Position numbers and translations under genes: made by a program. The notes beneath the pieces are model-generated. The model was not told the origin of the DNA. It saw only the letters and a program-made list of their open reading frames with translations, and ran no database searches. From the NCBI GenBank assembly GCA_965218555.1, contig OZ244625.1, forward strand, positions 2,480,001 to 2,544,000: a stretch of 64,000 nt of DNA, given 5' to 3'. Numbering within the stretch: position 1 is the first letter of the stretch; each line of letters opens with the position of its first letter. Below, one piece after another: positions 18,514 to 27,220 of the stretch. The DNA comes from JAPPLB01 sp965218555 (GTDB lineage: Bacteria; Acidobacteriota; Terriglobia; Bryobacterales; UBA6623).

Positions 18514-20313
18514 ATGAAACGCGCCTATTTGTTGATCGTTCTTTTCGGCTTGGCCGTGTCGCTTTCGTGCGGCTCGGGTGGGTTGAGCCCCCAAGAGCAG
18601 GCCGACCGATTCCTTGCGATGTATGACGGGATCGGCCAAAAGATCTACGCCGTCACTTCCGAAGCGTATTGGAAGTCTTCGACGGACGTGACCACCCAGC
18701 ACGTCGGTGAGCGCATCGGCGCCGAGAGCGCTTTGGCTTCCTTCTCGGGGAGCCGCTACGTCATCGAGACGACTCGTAGTTTGCTTGCGTCCCGCGATGA
18801 GTTGGATGAGTTGACAGTGCGGCAACTCGAGAAGATCCGTCTCACCGCGGCTGAATATCCCGGAACGATTCCCGAGACGGTCGCGGCACGAGTCGCTCAG
18901 GAAGCCAAACAGAGCGCGGTGCTGGACGGCTTTGAGTTTTGCGCCGAGCGCCGCGGGGAATCGTGCGCCAACGTCGTCAACCCGAACCAGATCGACAACA
19001 CGCTCCGCGATTCCCGAGACCTCAAGGAGCGGCAGCATATCTGGGAGGTGTCCAAGCAGGCCGGCCCGGCGTTGAAACCGGGACTGACTGAGCTGCGCCG
19101 CTTGCGCAACGAGCTTGCGAAAGAGATGGGTTTCGACTCGTTCTTCGCGTTGCAGGTCGCCGACTACGGGATGACCGTCGACGAGATGATGCAGCTCATG
19201 GAGGGATTCCAGACAGACCTGCGTCCGCTCTATGAGCAGGTGCATTGCTGGGCGAAGTACGAATTGGCCAAGCGGTATAAGCAGCCGGCGCCCCGAAAAA
19301 TACCGGCCCACTGGATCGGCAACCGCTGGGCTCAGGCTTGGCCCGGACTCACCGCAACGGTGAGCTTGGACGGCCTGTTCGAGGGGAAGTCGCCGGAATG
19401 GATCGTGAAGCAGGCGGAGGCGTTCTACACGTCACTTGACATGCCCCCGCTGCCCGACTCGTTTTGGGAGAAGTCGGATCTTTATCAGCTTTCTCCGGAG
19501 GCGACACGCAAGAAGAACACGCACGCCTCGGCCTGGCACCTGGATCTCGACAAGGATGTTCGGTCCCTGATGAGCGTTGAGCCGAACTTCCGCTGGTTCC
19601 AGACTTCGCATCACGAATTGGGGCACGTCTATTACTTCATGCTGTACTCCAATCCGAACGTACCGCTAACGTTACGAGGGGGCGCCAACCGCGCCTTCCA
19701 CGAAGCCATCGGCGATCTGATCGGCATCGCGGCGCGGCAACCGGCGTATCTCAAACAGATCGGCGTCCTGGACGAGGACGTCGAGATCGACCAGGTCCAG
19801 TGGCTCCTCGACGAGGCGCTGAATCAGGCTGTCGTATTCATCCCGTTCTCCGCCGCAACCATGTCGTTCTGGGAGCATGACCTCTACGAAGAAAACCTTT
19901 CGCCCGAAGATTTCAATCAGCGCTGGTGGGAGTACGTGGGCCGCTTCCAGGGAGTCGAGCCGCCCCGCCCGCGCGGCGAAGAGTTCTGCGACGCCTGTAC
20001 AAAGACGCATATCAGCAACGATCCGGCGCAATACTACGACTATGCGATGGCATTCGTGCTGAAGTATCAGTTGCACACCTACATCGCGAACAACATCCTC
20101 AAGCAGGACCCTCGGGACTGCAATTACTACGGCAACAAGGAGGTGGGTCGGTTCCTGTCGGACCTGCTGAGCTTGGGTGCTACCCGGGACTGGCGCGAAG
20201 TGATCCGCGAAATGACCGGCGAAGAGATCAGCACGCGGGCGATGCTCGACTACTTCTCGCCCTTGACGGACTATCTCAAGAAGGAAAACGCGGGCCGGGA
20301 CGTCAGTTGGTAG
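18514..20313 (+). CDS. M2-family (angiotensin-converting enzyme-like) peptidase lipoprotein
   Basis: 599 aa. The start at 18514 gives a lipoprotein signal (KRAYLLIVLFGLAVSLSC), placing the enzyme on a membrane surface. The zinc site is HHELGHVYYFML (HExxH) with the third ligand in NRAFHEAIGDLIG, about 25 residues downstream as in ACE. FRWFQTSHHE and PALKPGLTELRRLRNELAKE also fit M2 peptidases. The family removes C-terminal dipeptides from peptides, and the natural substrate in bacteria is unknown. It is divergent from the M12A gene. The frame extends upstream to 18409, but that part has no signal peptide character. Confidence 0.9.
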   Translation: MKRAYLLIVLFGLAVSLSCGSGGLSPQEQADRFLAMYDGIGQKIYAVTSEAYWKSSTDVTTQHVGERIGAESALASFSGSRYVIETTRSLLASRDELDELTVRQLEKIRLTAAEYPGTIPETVAARVAQEAKQSAVLDGFEFCAERRGESCANVVNPNQIDNTLRDSRDLKERQHIWEVSKQAGPALKPGLTELRRLRNELAKEMGFDSFFALQVADYGMTVDEMMQLMEGFQTDLRPLYEQVHCWAKYELAKRYKQPAPRKIPAHWIGNRWAQAWPGLTATVSLDGLFEGKSPEWIVKQAEAFYTSLDMPPLPDSFWEKSDLYQLSPEATRKKNTHASAWHLDLDKDVRSLMSVEPNFRWFQTSHHELGHVYYFMLYSNPNVPLTLRGGANRAFHEAIGDLIGIAARQPAYLKQIGVLDEDVEIDQVQWLLDEALNQAVVFIPFSAATMSFWEHDLYEENLSPEDFNQRWWEYVGRFQGVEPPRPRGEEFCDACTKTHISNDPAQYYDYAMAFVLKYQLHTYIANNILKQDPRDCNYYGNKEVGRFLSDLLSLGATRDWREVIREMTGEEISTRAMLDYFSPLTDYLKKENAGRDVSW

Positions 20314-20367
20314 CGCGACCGTTCGAGTTCGATCCGGCGGTACGACTCAAAGAAAGGACCGTCCGGC

Positions 20368-21435
20368 TTACGGCAGGCGGACTTCTCGGGAGCGGGCGGG
20401 GAGGCTTTCGTTGTTGTTTTGGTCGAGGGCGGTCAGGTGGTAGCGGTAGGTGACACCGCTTTGGACTTGCCTGTCGGTGAAGTTGATGGTGGGGATGAGG
20501 TCGGGGGTGAGCACGGCGGGTTTGGCGTTGTCCGCGGTGCGGCGGAGACGGTAGCCGGCCAGATCGGGTTCGGGGCCGGGTTCCCAAGAAAGCTCGATGG
20601 AATCGAGTCCGGCGACGACCCGCAAGTCGTTCGGAGCGGCCGGCGGAAAGGCGTCGTGGGCGGCGATTTGGGCGACCGGCGAGGTTCCGCCCGCGACTTC
20701 GTAATCGGGGCTGCCGGTCAAGCTTTGGACGCGGTAGACGTAGATTTCATCCCAGGTGAATTGCGGATCGCGGAAGGTGGTCTCGGCCGTGATGGCGAGG
20801 GATTGGAAATCGGGTTCATCCTGGGCACGGCGGTGGATGCGGTAAGACCGGGCGTCAGGTACGGTGAGCCAATTGAGTTCGATGGCGTCGGCGGTGACGG
20901 TGAGTTGGGGCGGCGCGGGGGCCGCGGGTGGTGCGAGGACCTGGATAACGAGCAGGTTCGAAAAGCCGGCCGAGCGGCCTCGGCGACTTTCCGCGCGCAC
21001 ACCGAGGACGAGGGTTTCGCCGAGAAGGGGTTGCGGGTCAAGGGTGACTTGAACGGGGTCGCCCGGGCCGAGGTCATCAAGGTCCGCGACATCGACCTCG
21101 TGGAGCCATTTGCTCTGGATGGCGAAATCAGCCGGGGTCGGCCGGTGCGGCGCGGTTGCCTGCATGAAATGGATGGCAAAGCGGGCGAGATCGGTGAAGG
21201 GCATGCCCTCGGTGGTGGTTTCGGGCCAAGTCCATTGCAGGATGATGCCTGACTCGGTTTGGCGGGCAGCGAGGTCCTGGCTGCTTTCAGGGATGTTGAG
21301 CAGGGGAGGCAGGGGTTCGCCAACGGAACCGCAGAACGACAACAGCAGAAGCGCACCAAAGATGGGGGCCGTATCGAGCGCCGCCCGCGCCACTCCTCTA
21401 CGGCGGTCGCCCGCAAGCGGCGCGAAGCGGATCAT
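20368..21435 (-). CDS. Fibronectin type III lipoprotein
   Basis: About 355 aa from the ATG at 21435, which is preceded by AGCAGGG. The start was chosen because it gives a lipobox (FGALLLLSFCGS). Three FN3-like modules follow: one near LAARQTESGIILQWTWPE, one near PPQLTVTADAIELNWLTVPD, and one near APNDLRVVAGLDSIELSWEP ending with GVTYRYHLTALDQNNNE. No catalytic domain is present. The gene ends close to hslU and shares its direction, so it may be the distal gene of the hslVU transcript, but it is a surface protein without a known link to HslVU. Confidence 0.75.
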   Translation of the reverse strand: MIRFAPLAGDRRRGVARAALDTAPIFGALLLLSFCGSVGEPLPPLLNIPESSQDLAARQTESGIILQWTWPETTTEGMPFTDLARFAIHFMQATAPHRPTPADFAIQSKWLHEVDVADLDDLGPGDPVQVTLDPQPLLGETLVLGVRAESRRGRSAGFSNLLVIQVLAPPAAPAPPQLTVTADAIELNWLTVPDARSYRIHRRAQDEPDFQSLAITAETTFRDPQFTWDEIYVYRVQSLTGSPDYEVAGGTSPVAQIAAHDAFPPAAPNDLRVVAGLDSIELSWEPGPEPDLAGYRLRRTADNAKPAVLTPDLIPTINFTDRQVQSGVTYRYHLTALDQNNNESLPARSREVRLP

Positions 21436-21504
21436 CCCTGCTTTTAAGAGCACGCGATGGCGTGCCCTCGTCGTCTGCGAAGGTGTGCGCGGTGCAGTCG
21501 GCAA

Positions 21505-22869
21505 CTAGAGGATGTAGCGGCTGAGGTCCTGGTCTCGGGAGATCTCGTCGAGGCGCTCCTTGACATAGGCCGCGTCGATGTTGACGGTCTTCTTCTTGAG
21601 GTCAGGGCCTTCGAAGGAGACTTCCTCGAGGAGGCGCTCCATGATTGTGTGGAGGCGCCGGGCGCCGATGTTTTCCGTATCTTCGTTGACCTGCGAGGCG
21701 ACGGCGGCAATTTCCGAGATGGCATCGTTTGAAAACTTGAGGCGGATGCCCTCAGTGTCCATCAACGCGGTGTATTGCTTGATGAGCGCGTTCTTGGGCT
21801 CGGTGAGGATGCGGAAGAAGTCCTCGGTAGTGAGAGCTTTCATTTCCACGCGGATCGGAAAGCGGCCCTGGAGCTCGGGGATGAGATCGCTGGGCTTGGA
21901 TACGTGGAACGCGCCTGCGGCGACGAAGAGGATGTGGTCGGTGCGGATCATGCCGTAGCGTGTGTTGACAGTGGTGCCTTCGACGATGGGCAGGATGTCT
22001 CGCTGCACGCCCTCGCGGCTGACATCGGGACCGCGGCCGCCTTCGCGTCCGGCGATCTTGTCCATTTCGTCGAGGAAGATGATGCCGGACTGCTCGACGC
22101 GCTCGATGGCTTGGCGCGTGATCTGGTCCATGTCGATGAGCTTTTGCTCTTCTTCGGAGATGAGGTAGTCGAGACCCTCGGCGACGCGCATCTTGCGGCG
22201 GCGATTCTTACCGCCGAAGAGACCGGGCAGCATGTCGCGGAGGTTGATATCCATCTCTTCGACACCCGTGTTGGTGACGATCTCGACGGGCATGTTGCGT
22301 TCGCGGACATCGATTTCGACCATGCGGTCGTCGAGCTTGCCTTCGCGCAACTGGCTGCGTAGTTTTTCACGGGTTCTCTCGATGCTCTCGCTTTCCTCGC
22401 CTTCCTTGAGCGGTGGCATGAGAATGTCGAGCATGCGCTCTTCGGCGTTGGCTTCGGCGCGCTCGGCGATCTGGTCGAGTTTTTCCTCGCGGAGCATGTC
22501 GATAGCGACTTCCACGAGGTCGCGGATCATGGAATCGACGTCACGGCCGACGTAGCCGACTTCGGTGAACTTGGTCGCTTCGATCTTGATGAATGGCGAG
22601 TTGGCGAGTTTGGCGAGGCGGCGCGCGACCTCGGTCTTGCCGACCCCGGTGGGGCCCATCATCAGGATGTTCTTCGGCATCACCTCTTCGGCCATCTCGG
22701 AGTCGAGTTTCTGGCGACGAATGCGATTGCGGAGGGCGATGGCGACAGCCTTCTTGGCATCGGCTTGTCCGATGACGTGCTTGTCGAGTTGTTGGACAAT
22801 CTCGCGCGGTGTCAGCTCATCGAGCGCGACGGATTCCTTGGACGACTGTCCGGGGAGGTAGATGACCAT
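21505..22869 (-). CDS. hslU: HslU, ATPase subunit of the HslVU protease
   Basis: 454 aa, the normal length. Walker A is GPTGVGKT (residues 72-79) and Walker B is IIFLDEMDKI. VGYVGRDVDSMIRDL carries the substrate-pore GYVG motif. The family I-domain insertion follows, and the C-terminal tail ends LSRYIL, which docks into HslV pockets. HslU unfolds substrates and feeds them to the HslV dodecamer in the cytoplasm. It lies 9 nt downstream of hslV in the same operon. The N-terminal ATG at 22869 matches the family start (TPREIVQQLDKHVIGQ near residue 20). Confidence 0.97.
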   Translation of the reverse strand: MVIYLPGQSSKESVALDELTPREIVQQLDKHVIGQADAKKAVAIALRNRIRRQKLDSEMAEEVMPKNILMMGPTGVGKTEVARRLAKLANSPFIKIEATKFTEVGYVGRDVDSMIRDLVEVAIDMLREEKLDQIAERAEANAEERMLDILMPPLKEGEESESIERTREKLRSQLREGKLDDRMVEIDVRERNMPVEIVTNTGVEEMDINLRDMLPGLFGGKNRRRKMRVAEGLDYLISEEEQKLIDMDQITRQAIERVEQSGIIFLDEMDKIAGREGGRGPDVSREGVQRDILPIVEGTTVNTRYGMIRTDHILFVAAGAFHVSKPSDLIPELQGRFPIRVEMKALTTEDFFRILTEPKNALIKQYTALMDTEGIRLKFSNDAISEIAAVASQVNEDTENIGARRLHTIMERLLEEVSFEGPDLKKKTVNIDAAYVKERLDEISRDQDLSRYIL

Positions 22870-22878
22870 GGAGGAATA

Positions 22879-23424
22879 CTACTCCAATTCCTCGAACGTG
22901 ACGTTGTCGTTCGTGTAGATGCAAATCTTGCCGGCGATGCGCATCGCTTCCGCAGCGATCTCGCGGGCGCTCATCTTGGTGTGGGCGAAAAGGGCGTTTG
23001 CGGCGGCGACCGCGAAGGGTCCGCCGGAGCCGACGCTTGCCATCGGTTCGTCGGGCTCGATGACATCGCCGTTGCCGCTCACGATGAGCGAGAGGTTCTT
23101 GTTGGCGACCAGAAGCAGCGCTTCGAGGTGGCGCAGTGACTTGTCGGTGCGCCATTCCTTGGCGAGCTCGACGGCGGCGCGGCCAAGGTTGCCTCCGTAT
23201 TGCTGAAGTTTGTCCTCGAAACGGGAAAAGAGCGAAAGGGCGTCGGCGGTGGAGCCGGCGAACCCGGCTAAGATCTTGTTGTCGTGGAGCTTACGGATCT
23301 TTTTGGCGGAGCCCTTGATGATCTCGCTACCCATGGTGACCTGACCGTCGCCTGCCATGGTGACCTTGCCGTTGCGGCGGATACAGAGGACCGTGGTGGA
23401 ACGGATTTCAGGGAACCGGGGCAT
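22879..23424 (-). CDS. hslV: HslV, proteolytic subunit of the HslVU protease
   Basis: 181 aa. The catalytic Thr is within IRSTTVLCIRRNGKVTMAGD: TTVL is the mature N-terminus after a nine-residue propeptide, as in many non-enteric HslV proteins. GDGQVTMG, KIRKLHDNKILAGFAGSTAD and the acidic end FEELE are conserved. HslV forms a double-hexameric chamber with threonine-protease sites. A TATAAT box lies 13 nt before the ATG on the minus strand, so the 5' leader is very short. It is the first gene of the hslVU operon. Confidence 0.97.
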   Translation of the reverse strand: MPRFPEIRSTTVLCIRRNGKVTMAGDGQVTMGSEIIKGSAKKIRKLHDNKILAGFAGSTADALSLFSRFEDKLQQYGGNLGRAAVELAKEWRTDKSLRHLEALLLVANKNLSLIVSGNGDVIEPDEPMASVGSGGPFAVAAANALFAHTKMSAREIAAEAMRIAGKICIYTNDNVTFEELE

Positions 23425-23728
23425 GAGACGAACTCTGATTATAGGGGACGGGCGATCGGCCCACGAGCTTCCACAAAGCTCTGCGAGGAACTATCCGTAA
23501 GGCAACGGAGCCTTTTCCGATGGTCTGTTGCCGCTGGGTATATTCCTGGGGCAAGGCGAACTGAACTTCGCGGTGGAGTCGCCCGGTGAACCTGCTCGTG
23601 CTCGTCAGCAGCCTGCCAGCAGGAGCGGGGGTTTCAGCGGTCGAGCCGATTGGTAAAGACAGTCTCGACCAACACCGACCTAGCCGCCTTGGACCTGTCT
23701 TGGCGCCTTGAGCACACTTCCCGCAGCT
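23425..23728. other. Intergenic region between udg and hslV
   Basis: Holds the TATAAT promoter of hslV near its right-hand start and an inverted repeat GGTCGAG ... CTCGACC around 23637-23670. No gene is recognisable. Confidence 0.5.
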
Positions 23729-24529
23729 TCAGTCGTAGACGTAGTGCAGCACCTTCTTCAGGTCTTCCCAGGCTTGGCGTTTGCCTTCTTTGTTGTAGGC
23801 GCGCAGCAGGAACGAGGGGTGATACGTAGGCATCACAGGGATGCCGCGCCAGTCCTGCCACTGACCGCGAATTTTCGTGATGCCCTGGCGGGTGTCGAGC
23901 AAGTATTTCGCGGCGGTTCCGCCCAATACACAGATCGCTTTGGGGCGGATGGCGTCGAGTTGGCGATCGAGGAATTGGCCGCAAGTCTTCATCTCCTCGG
24001 GCTCGGGGGCGCGGTTGCCGGGCGGACGGCACTTGACGACATTGCAGATGTAGACGTCCTCGCGTCGGATGGCGATGCCCTCGCTGGCGGCGGTGTTGTT
24101 GATCATCTGGGTGAGGAGCTGTCCGGCGCGGCCGACGAACGGCAGGCCCTGCGCATCCTCGTCGGCGCCGGGGCCCTCGCCGACGAAGACGAGCCTGGCG
24201 TTGGCGTTGCCGCTGCCGAAAACGATTTTCGAGCGCCCTTCGTGGAGGACGCAGCGAGTGCACTCGCCCATGTCCTGTTGGATCTTTTCGAGCACGACGG
24301 CTGGGTTCCGCGGCGCATTCTCGCCGACGCCGAAGAGATCCGTGTCGGGGCGGTAGTTCCAAACGGGTTTGGTTTCGGCCGGTTCGGTCAGCTTGGGCTG
24401 AGGTGCGGCTGACGGTGAACGGCCCGCCCGGGCATTGGAAGGAGAGGCAATAGCAGGAGCCCGGACTTCGGTGAACCCTAGGTCGCGGTAGAAACGGAGA
24501 ACATCGGGGAGGGAGGATGGGTCCGCCAT
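23729..24529 (-). CDS. Family-4 uracil-DNA glycosylase (Fe-S type)
   Basis: 266 aa. The first ~85 residues are a variable extension. The UDG fold then starts with MGECTRCVLHEGRSKIVFGS, which carries two Fe-S Cys ligands. LVFVGEGPGADEDAQGLPFV is the water-activating/uracil-binding motif, and VYICNVVKCRPPGNRAPEPEE followed by CGQFLDRQLDAI supplies the other Cys residues. YHPSFLLR is the C-terminal motif. It removes uracil from DNA in base-excision repair. The start is ATG 24529, nine nucleotides after the coaBC stop. The same coaBC-udg order is known from acidobacterial genomes. Confidence 0.92.
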   Translation of the reverse strand: MADPSSLPDVLRFYRDLGFTEVRAPAIASPSNARAGRSPSAAPQPKLTEPAETKPVWNYRPDTDLFGVGENAPRNPAVVLEKIQQDMGECTRCVLHEGRSKIVFGSGNANARLVFVGEGPGADEDAQGLPFVGRAGQLLTQMINNTAASEGIAIRREDVYICNVVKCRPPGNRAPEPEEMKTCGQFLDRQLDAIRPKAICVLGGTAAKYLLDTRQGITKIRGQWQDWRGIPVMPTYHPSFLLRAYNKEGKRQAWEDLKKVLHYVYD

Positions 24530-24535
24530 CGAGCG

Positions 24536-24541
24536 AGTCTA
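24536..24541 (-). promoter_or_regulatory. TAGACT -10-like box overlapping the coaBC stop codon
   Basis: Reading on the minus strand, TAGACT is followed by CGCTCG and then the ATG of the uracil-DNA glycosylase. The first three bases are also the coaBC stop codon. The geometry equals the other candidate leaderless starts. Confidence 0.4.
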
Positions 24542-25798
24542 GCGGGTGGCGCGGGAAGACTCAACCGCTTTTCGAAGATGGACGACCTTGTCGAGGATGT
24601 GCACGGCCATCTCTCGCTTGGACATGCTGGGCAACTCGGTAGCTTCGCCGGTCGAGTCGACAAGCCAGCCTTGGTTCAGGGAAGATCCGAAGCCGGTTTC
24701 GGCGGTATCGGAACCGACGGGATTCGCAACGATGAGGTCGCAGTCTTTCGCCACGAGTTTGGCGCGGGCGTACTCGAGGACATCGTTCGTTTCCGCGGCG
24801 AAGCCGATGACGATGCGAGCGCCTTTGAGACGGCCAACTTCGCGGAGGATGTCCGGTGTGGGCTCGAGTTCGAGAGTCAGCGGCTCCGCTTGCTTCTTGA
24901 GTTTGGCCGGCGCAGCGGCACGCGGGCGATAGTCGGCGACGGCGGCGACGGCGGCGAAGATCGTTGACTCGCTGAGCCGCTCAAGGACGGCTCGATGCAT
25001 CTGCCCGGCGGTTTCGACCGGGATGACCTCGCAGCCGTTGGGCGGGGTGAGAGCGACAGGACCGCTCACGAGAACGACCCTGGCTCCCCGCGCGCGAGCC
25101 TCTCGGGCGAGAGCGTATCCCATGCGTCCACTGGAGCGGTTGGCGATGAACCGCACGGGGTCGATCGCTTCCTGGGTGGGGCCGGCGGTGATGAGGACGG
25201 TCTCGGACGCCAGATCGTCCGTTCGCGTCCGGCCTTCGAGAGCGCCCTCAGCGGTTTCGACGATTTGCTCCAAGTCCGCCAATCGTCCCGGTCCGACCAG
25301 GCCGCACGCGAGATCGCCGGAATCGGGTTCGACGATGGTGACGCCACGACCCGCAAGCTGCGCCATATTGCTCTGTGTCGCCGGGTGCCGCCACATGTTG
25401 GTGTTCATGGCGGGCGCGACGACGACAGGACCGGTGCAGGCCAGATGCATGGTGGTGAGGAAGTCGTCGGCGATGCCGTGGGCGAACTTCGCAAGGATAT
25501 CGGCGGTTGCCGGAGCGACCAGCAGCAGATCGCTTCGCTGAGCGACGTCGATGTGTTCGATCGAGCTGTCCCTTACTTCCGAGCCGGTCTCGCCGAACAG
25601 GTTCGTGATCACCTTGCGGCCGGTGAGAGAGGCGAACGTGAGGGGTCCGACGAAGCGCTGGGCGGAGCCGGTCATGACGACTTGCACCTCGTGGCCGCGA
25701 TCGGTGAGCCGGCGGACAAGCTCGGCCGCCTTGTAGGCGGCGATGCCGCCTGACACGCCTAATACGATCAAGTGCTGCGTGGCGGTTTTCGTGGACAT
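24539..25798 (-). CDS. coaBC: CoaBC, bifunctional phosphopantothenoylcysteine decarboxylase/synthetase
   Basis: 419 aa, the usual length. The N-terminal flavodoxin-like CoaC half has GVSGGIAAYKAAELVRRLTD, the active-site His in SSIEHIDVAQRSDLLLVAPA and the substrate-recognition clamp APAMNTNMWRHPAT. The CoaB half starts near residue 200 with VLITAGPTQEAIDPVRFIAN and RSSGRMGYALA (CTP/acyl-cytidylate site), then KLKKQAEPLTLELEPTPDIL. The enzyme converts 4'-phosphopantothenate plus cysteine to 4'-phosphopantetheine for coenzyme A. It is in one transcription unit with the downstream udg. Confidence 0.96.
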   Translation of the reverse strand: MSTKTATQHLIVLGVSGGIAAYKAAELVRRLTDRGHEVQVVMTGSAQRFVGPLTFASLTGRKVITNLFGETGSEVRDSSIEHIDVAQRSDLLLVAPATADILAKFAHGIADDFLTTMHLACTGPVVVAPAMNTNMWRHPATQSNMAQLAGRGVTIVEPDSGDLACGLVGPGRLADLEQIVETAEGALEGRTRTDDLASETVLITAGPTQEAIDPVRFIANRSSGRMGYALAREARARGARVVLVSGPVALTPPNGCEVIPVETAGQMHRAVLERLSESTIFAAVAAVADYRPRAAAPAKLKKQAEPLTLELEPTPDILREVGRLKGARIVIGFAAETNDVLEYARAKLVAKDCDLIVANPVGSDTAETGFGSSLNQGWLVDSTGEATELPSMSKREMAVHILDKVVHLRKAVESSRATR

Positions 25799-26148
25799 CC
25801 GACACCCGTTACTGCTACTGAATGTATTCTACGACGGTACTCCTCCGCTGCGGAGGGTTCATGGCCAGGAGCGTGGGGTCCCGGCTCGGTGTCTGCGTTC
25901 TCCCGATCAAGGACTTTGGTCAAGAGGCGGGCGCGGAGGAGTTGCAGCTTGGCCTCGACAAGCCGGCCGGCCGGAGGACGGGCCGGACCCTTGCACTTCG
26001 GGCCGCTTTCCCAGGCGACGTTGATGCCGCCGATGGTGAACGTCTGCGTGGAGGAATCAGCGCATATGCTGACGCCGCCGGTCTCGATGTCTTCCTCGTT
26101 GTTCTCGTCGTTGCCCGACGCGTCCCGGGATTTGCTATGTTCCTTCAT
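25768..26148 (-). CDS. Possible small protein upstream of and overlapping coaBC
   Basis: A 126-aa frame starting MKEHSKSRDASGNDENNEED and ending 31 bp inside coaBC. The middle (GGVSICADSSTQTFTIGGIN) reads like beta-strands and is followed by a helix GRLVEAKLQLLRARLLTKVL. Acidic N-terminal bias and position make a real gene possible. There is no Shine-Dalgarno, and arginine-rich frames on the other strand compete. It is not rpoZ, which often precedes coaBC. No domain is recognised. Confidence 0.4.
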   Translation of the reverse strand: MKEHSKSRDASGNDENNEEDIETGGVSICADSSTQTFTIGGINVAWESGPKCKGPARPPAGRLVEAKLQLLRARLLTKVLDRENADTEPGPHAPGHEPSAAEEYRRRIHSVAVTGVGCPRKPPRST

Positions 26149-26183
26149 GGCTCGCGATGGAGTTTTTTCGGTCTGGCGGCCCC

Positions 26184-26365
26184 TAGCCTGCCTTTCACAC
26201 CGCCTGACGGGGGAAGCCCGCGATAAGACCGCCATGACTTCGTTGCGCTTGCTTGCCGTGCTCAATGTACTGTCAAGTACACCTGCGCGCGCCAAGCGGC
26301 TCGCGCCTCGTCCTGCTGGCCCTCTCACGCACTCCGCCTCGCCACTTGGGGAGAAATGCAGGCTA
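26184..26365. repeat. 182-bp MITE-like element, copy 1
   Basis: It begins TAGCCTGCCTTTCACACC and ends GAGAAATGCAGGCTA, so the ends are imperfect inverted repeats opening TA-GCCTGC. The body is nearly identical to copy 2 (29458-29639), which has exactly the same length, 182 bp. It has no convincing coding capacity. It lies upstream of fpg, and the IS5-family element is inserted at its right-hand TA. Confidence 0.8.
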
Positions 26366-27178
26366 GGGCCTGTTAACACTAACGCAGGGCCTCGACGATA
26401 AGAGCGGAGTGAAGGAAAGCGAGGAACATCACATCGAGTTTATCGAAACGCGAGAAGATGCGCCGGAAGCCCTTGCGTCGCCGGAAGAGCCTCTCGACTT
26501 CGTTGCGGCGGCGGTAGAGCCGGTGGTCGTATTCCCACGGCTCCAGACGGGTCCGACGGGGCGGCACGACGGGAATCCACCCGAAATCCAGCGCCAATTG
26601 GCGGGTCGGGTCGTCCTCGTAGGCGCGGTCCATCAGCAACGGCAGCGGCGCGGGCAACGGACCGGGGCCGGCCAGCAGATCGCGGCCCTGTGGGGCGTCG
26701 TGCGCTTGCCCGGGCGAGAGAGCGAACGTTATCGCCGTTCGAGCATTCACGGCAACCCGATGAATCTTGGTGCTCCATCCGCCGCGCGATTTGCCGATTG
26801 CTTGCGGACCGTTTTTTTAACGCGCCCGTGCCGTCGGGATGAACCTTCACGATGGTGGAGTCCATCGAAACGGCTTCGACCCGGATGCGCACCAGTTGCT
26901 CGCGCTGGAGTTTCTCGAAGACGGCATCCAGCACGCCGTTGTTGGACCAGCGGTTCATGCGGGTGTAGATGGTGTGCCAGTTGCCAAACCGCTTGGGCAG
27001 ACCGCGCCACTTGCAGCCCTGCTCGGCGACATATAAGATGGCGTTCAAAACCGTGAGATTCGACAGGCTCACGTTACCGCGCTGGCGCGGCAGGACGGGC
27101 TCAATACGGCGGTATTGCTCCTCGGTGATCTCCATGCCTTATTATAAAACATTCTTGGAGGTTAGTGTTAACAGGCCC
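26366..27178 (-). mobile_element. Complete IS5-family (IS427-like) insertion sequence
   Basis: 813 bp with perfect 18-bp terminal inverted repeats GGGCCTGTTAACACTAAC. TA is present directly outside both ends (26364-26365 and 27179-27180), as expected for the IS427 group. Removing the element and one TA restores the perfect palindrome GCAGGCTAGCCTGC at the MITE edge. It contains one frameshifted transposase gene. Confidence 0.9.
26379..27135 (-). CDS. IS5-family transposase encoded in two frames across an A7 run
   Basis: The first frame starts MEITEEQYRRIEPVLPRQRG and carries the first catalytic Asp in VEAVSMDSTIVKVHPDGTGA. At TTAAAAAAAC (26811-26820) the canonical continuation GKSRGGWSTKIH lies in a different frame, which runs to the end and contains LLMDRAYEDDPTRQLALDFG (second Asp) and NEVERLFRRRKGFRRIFSRF (Glu). 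Loss of one A, by transcriptional slippage or by mutation, fuses the two. IS427-group elements often use slippery A runs, so this may be programmed rather than a defect. Confidence 0.85.
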
Positions 27179-27220
27179 TAGCCTGCTGCTTCATCGCCGT
27201 GCCTGACTCGAACGACTGCC

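Noticed and set aside
25768..26148. rpoZ upstream of coaBC
   Set aside because: The small frame there has none of the RNA polymerase omega motifs; only the position suggested it.
26184..26365. MITE belonging to the IS5 or IS630 element in this window
   Set aside because: Its ends (TAGCCTGCATTTCTC type) differ from the IS5 ends (GGGCCTGTTAACAC) and IS630 ends (TGTACTATCCCGG). Its mobilising transposase is not visible here.
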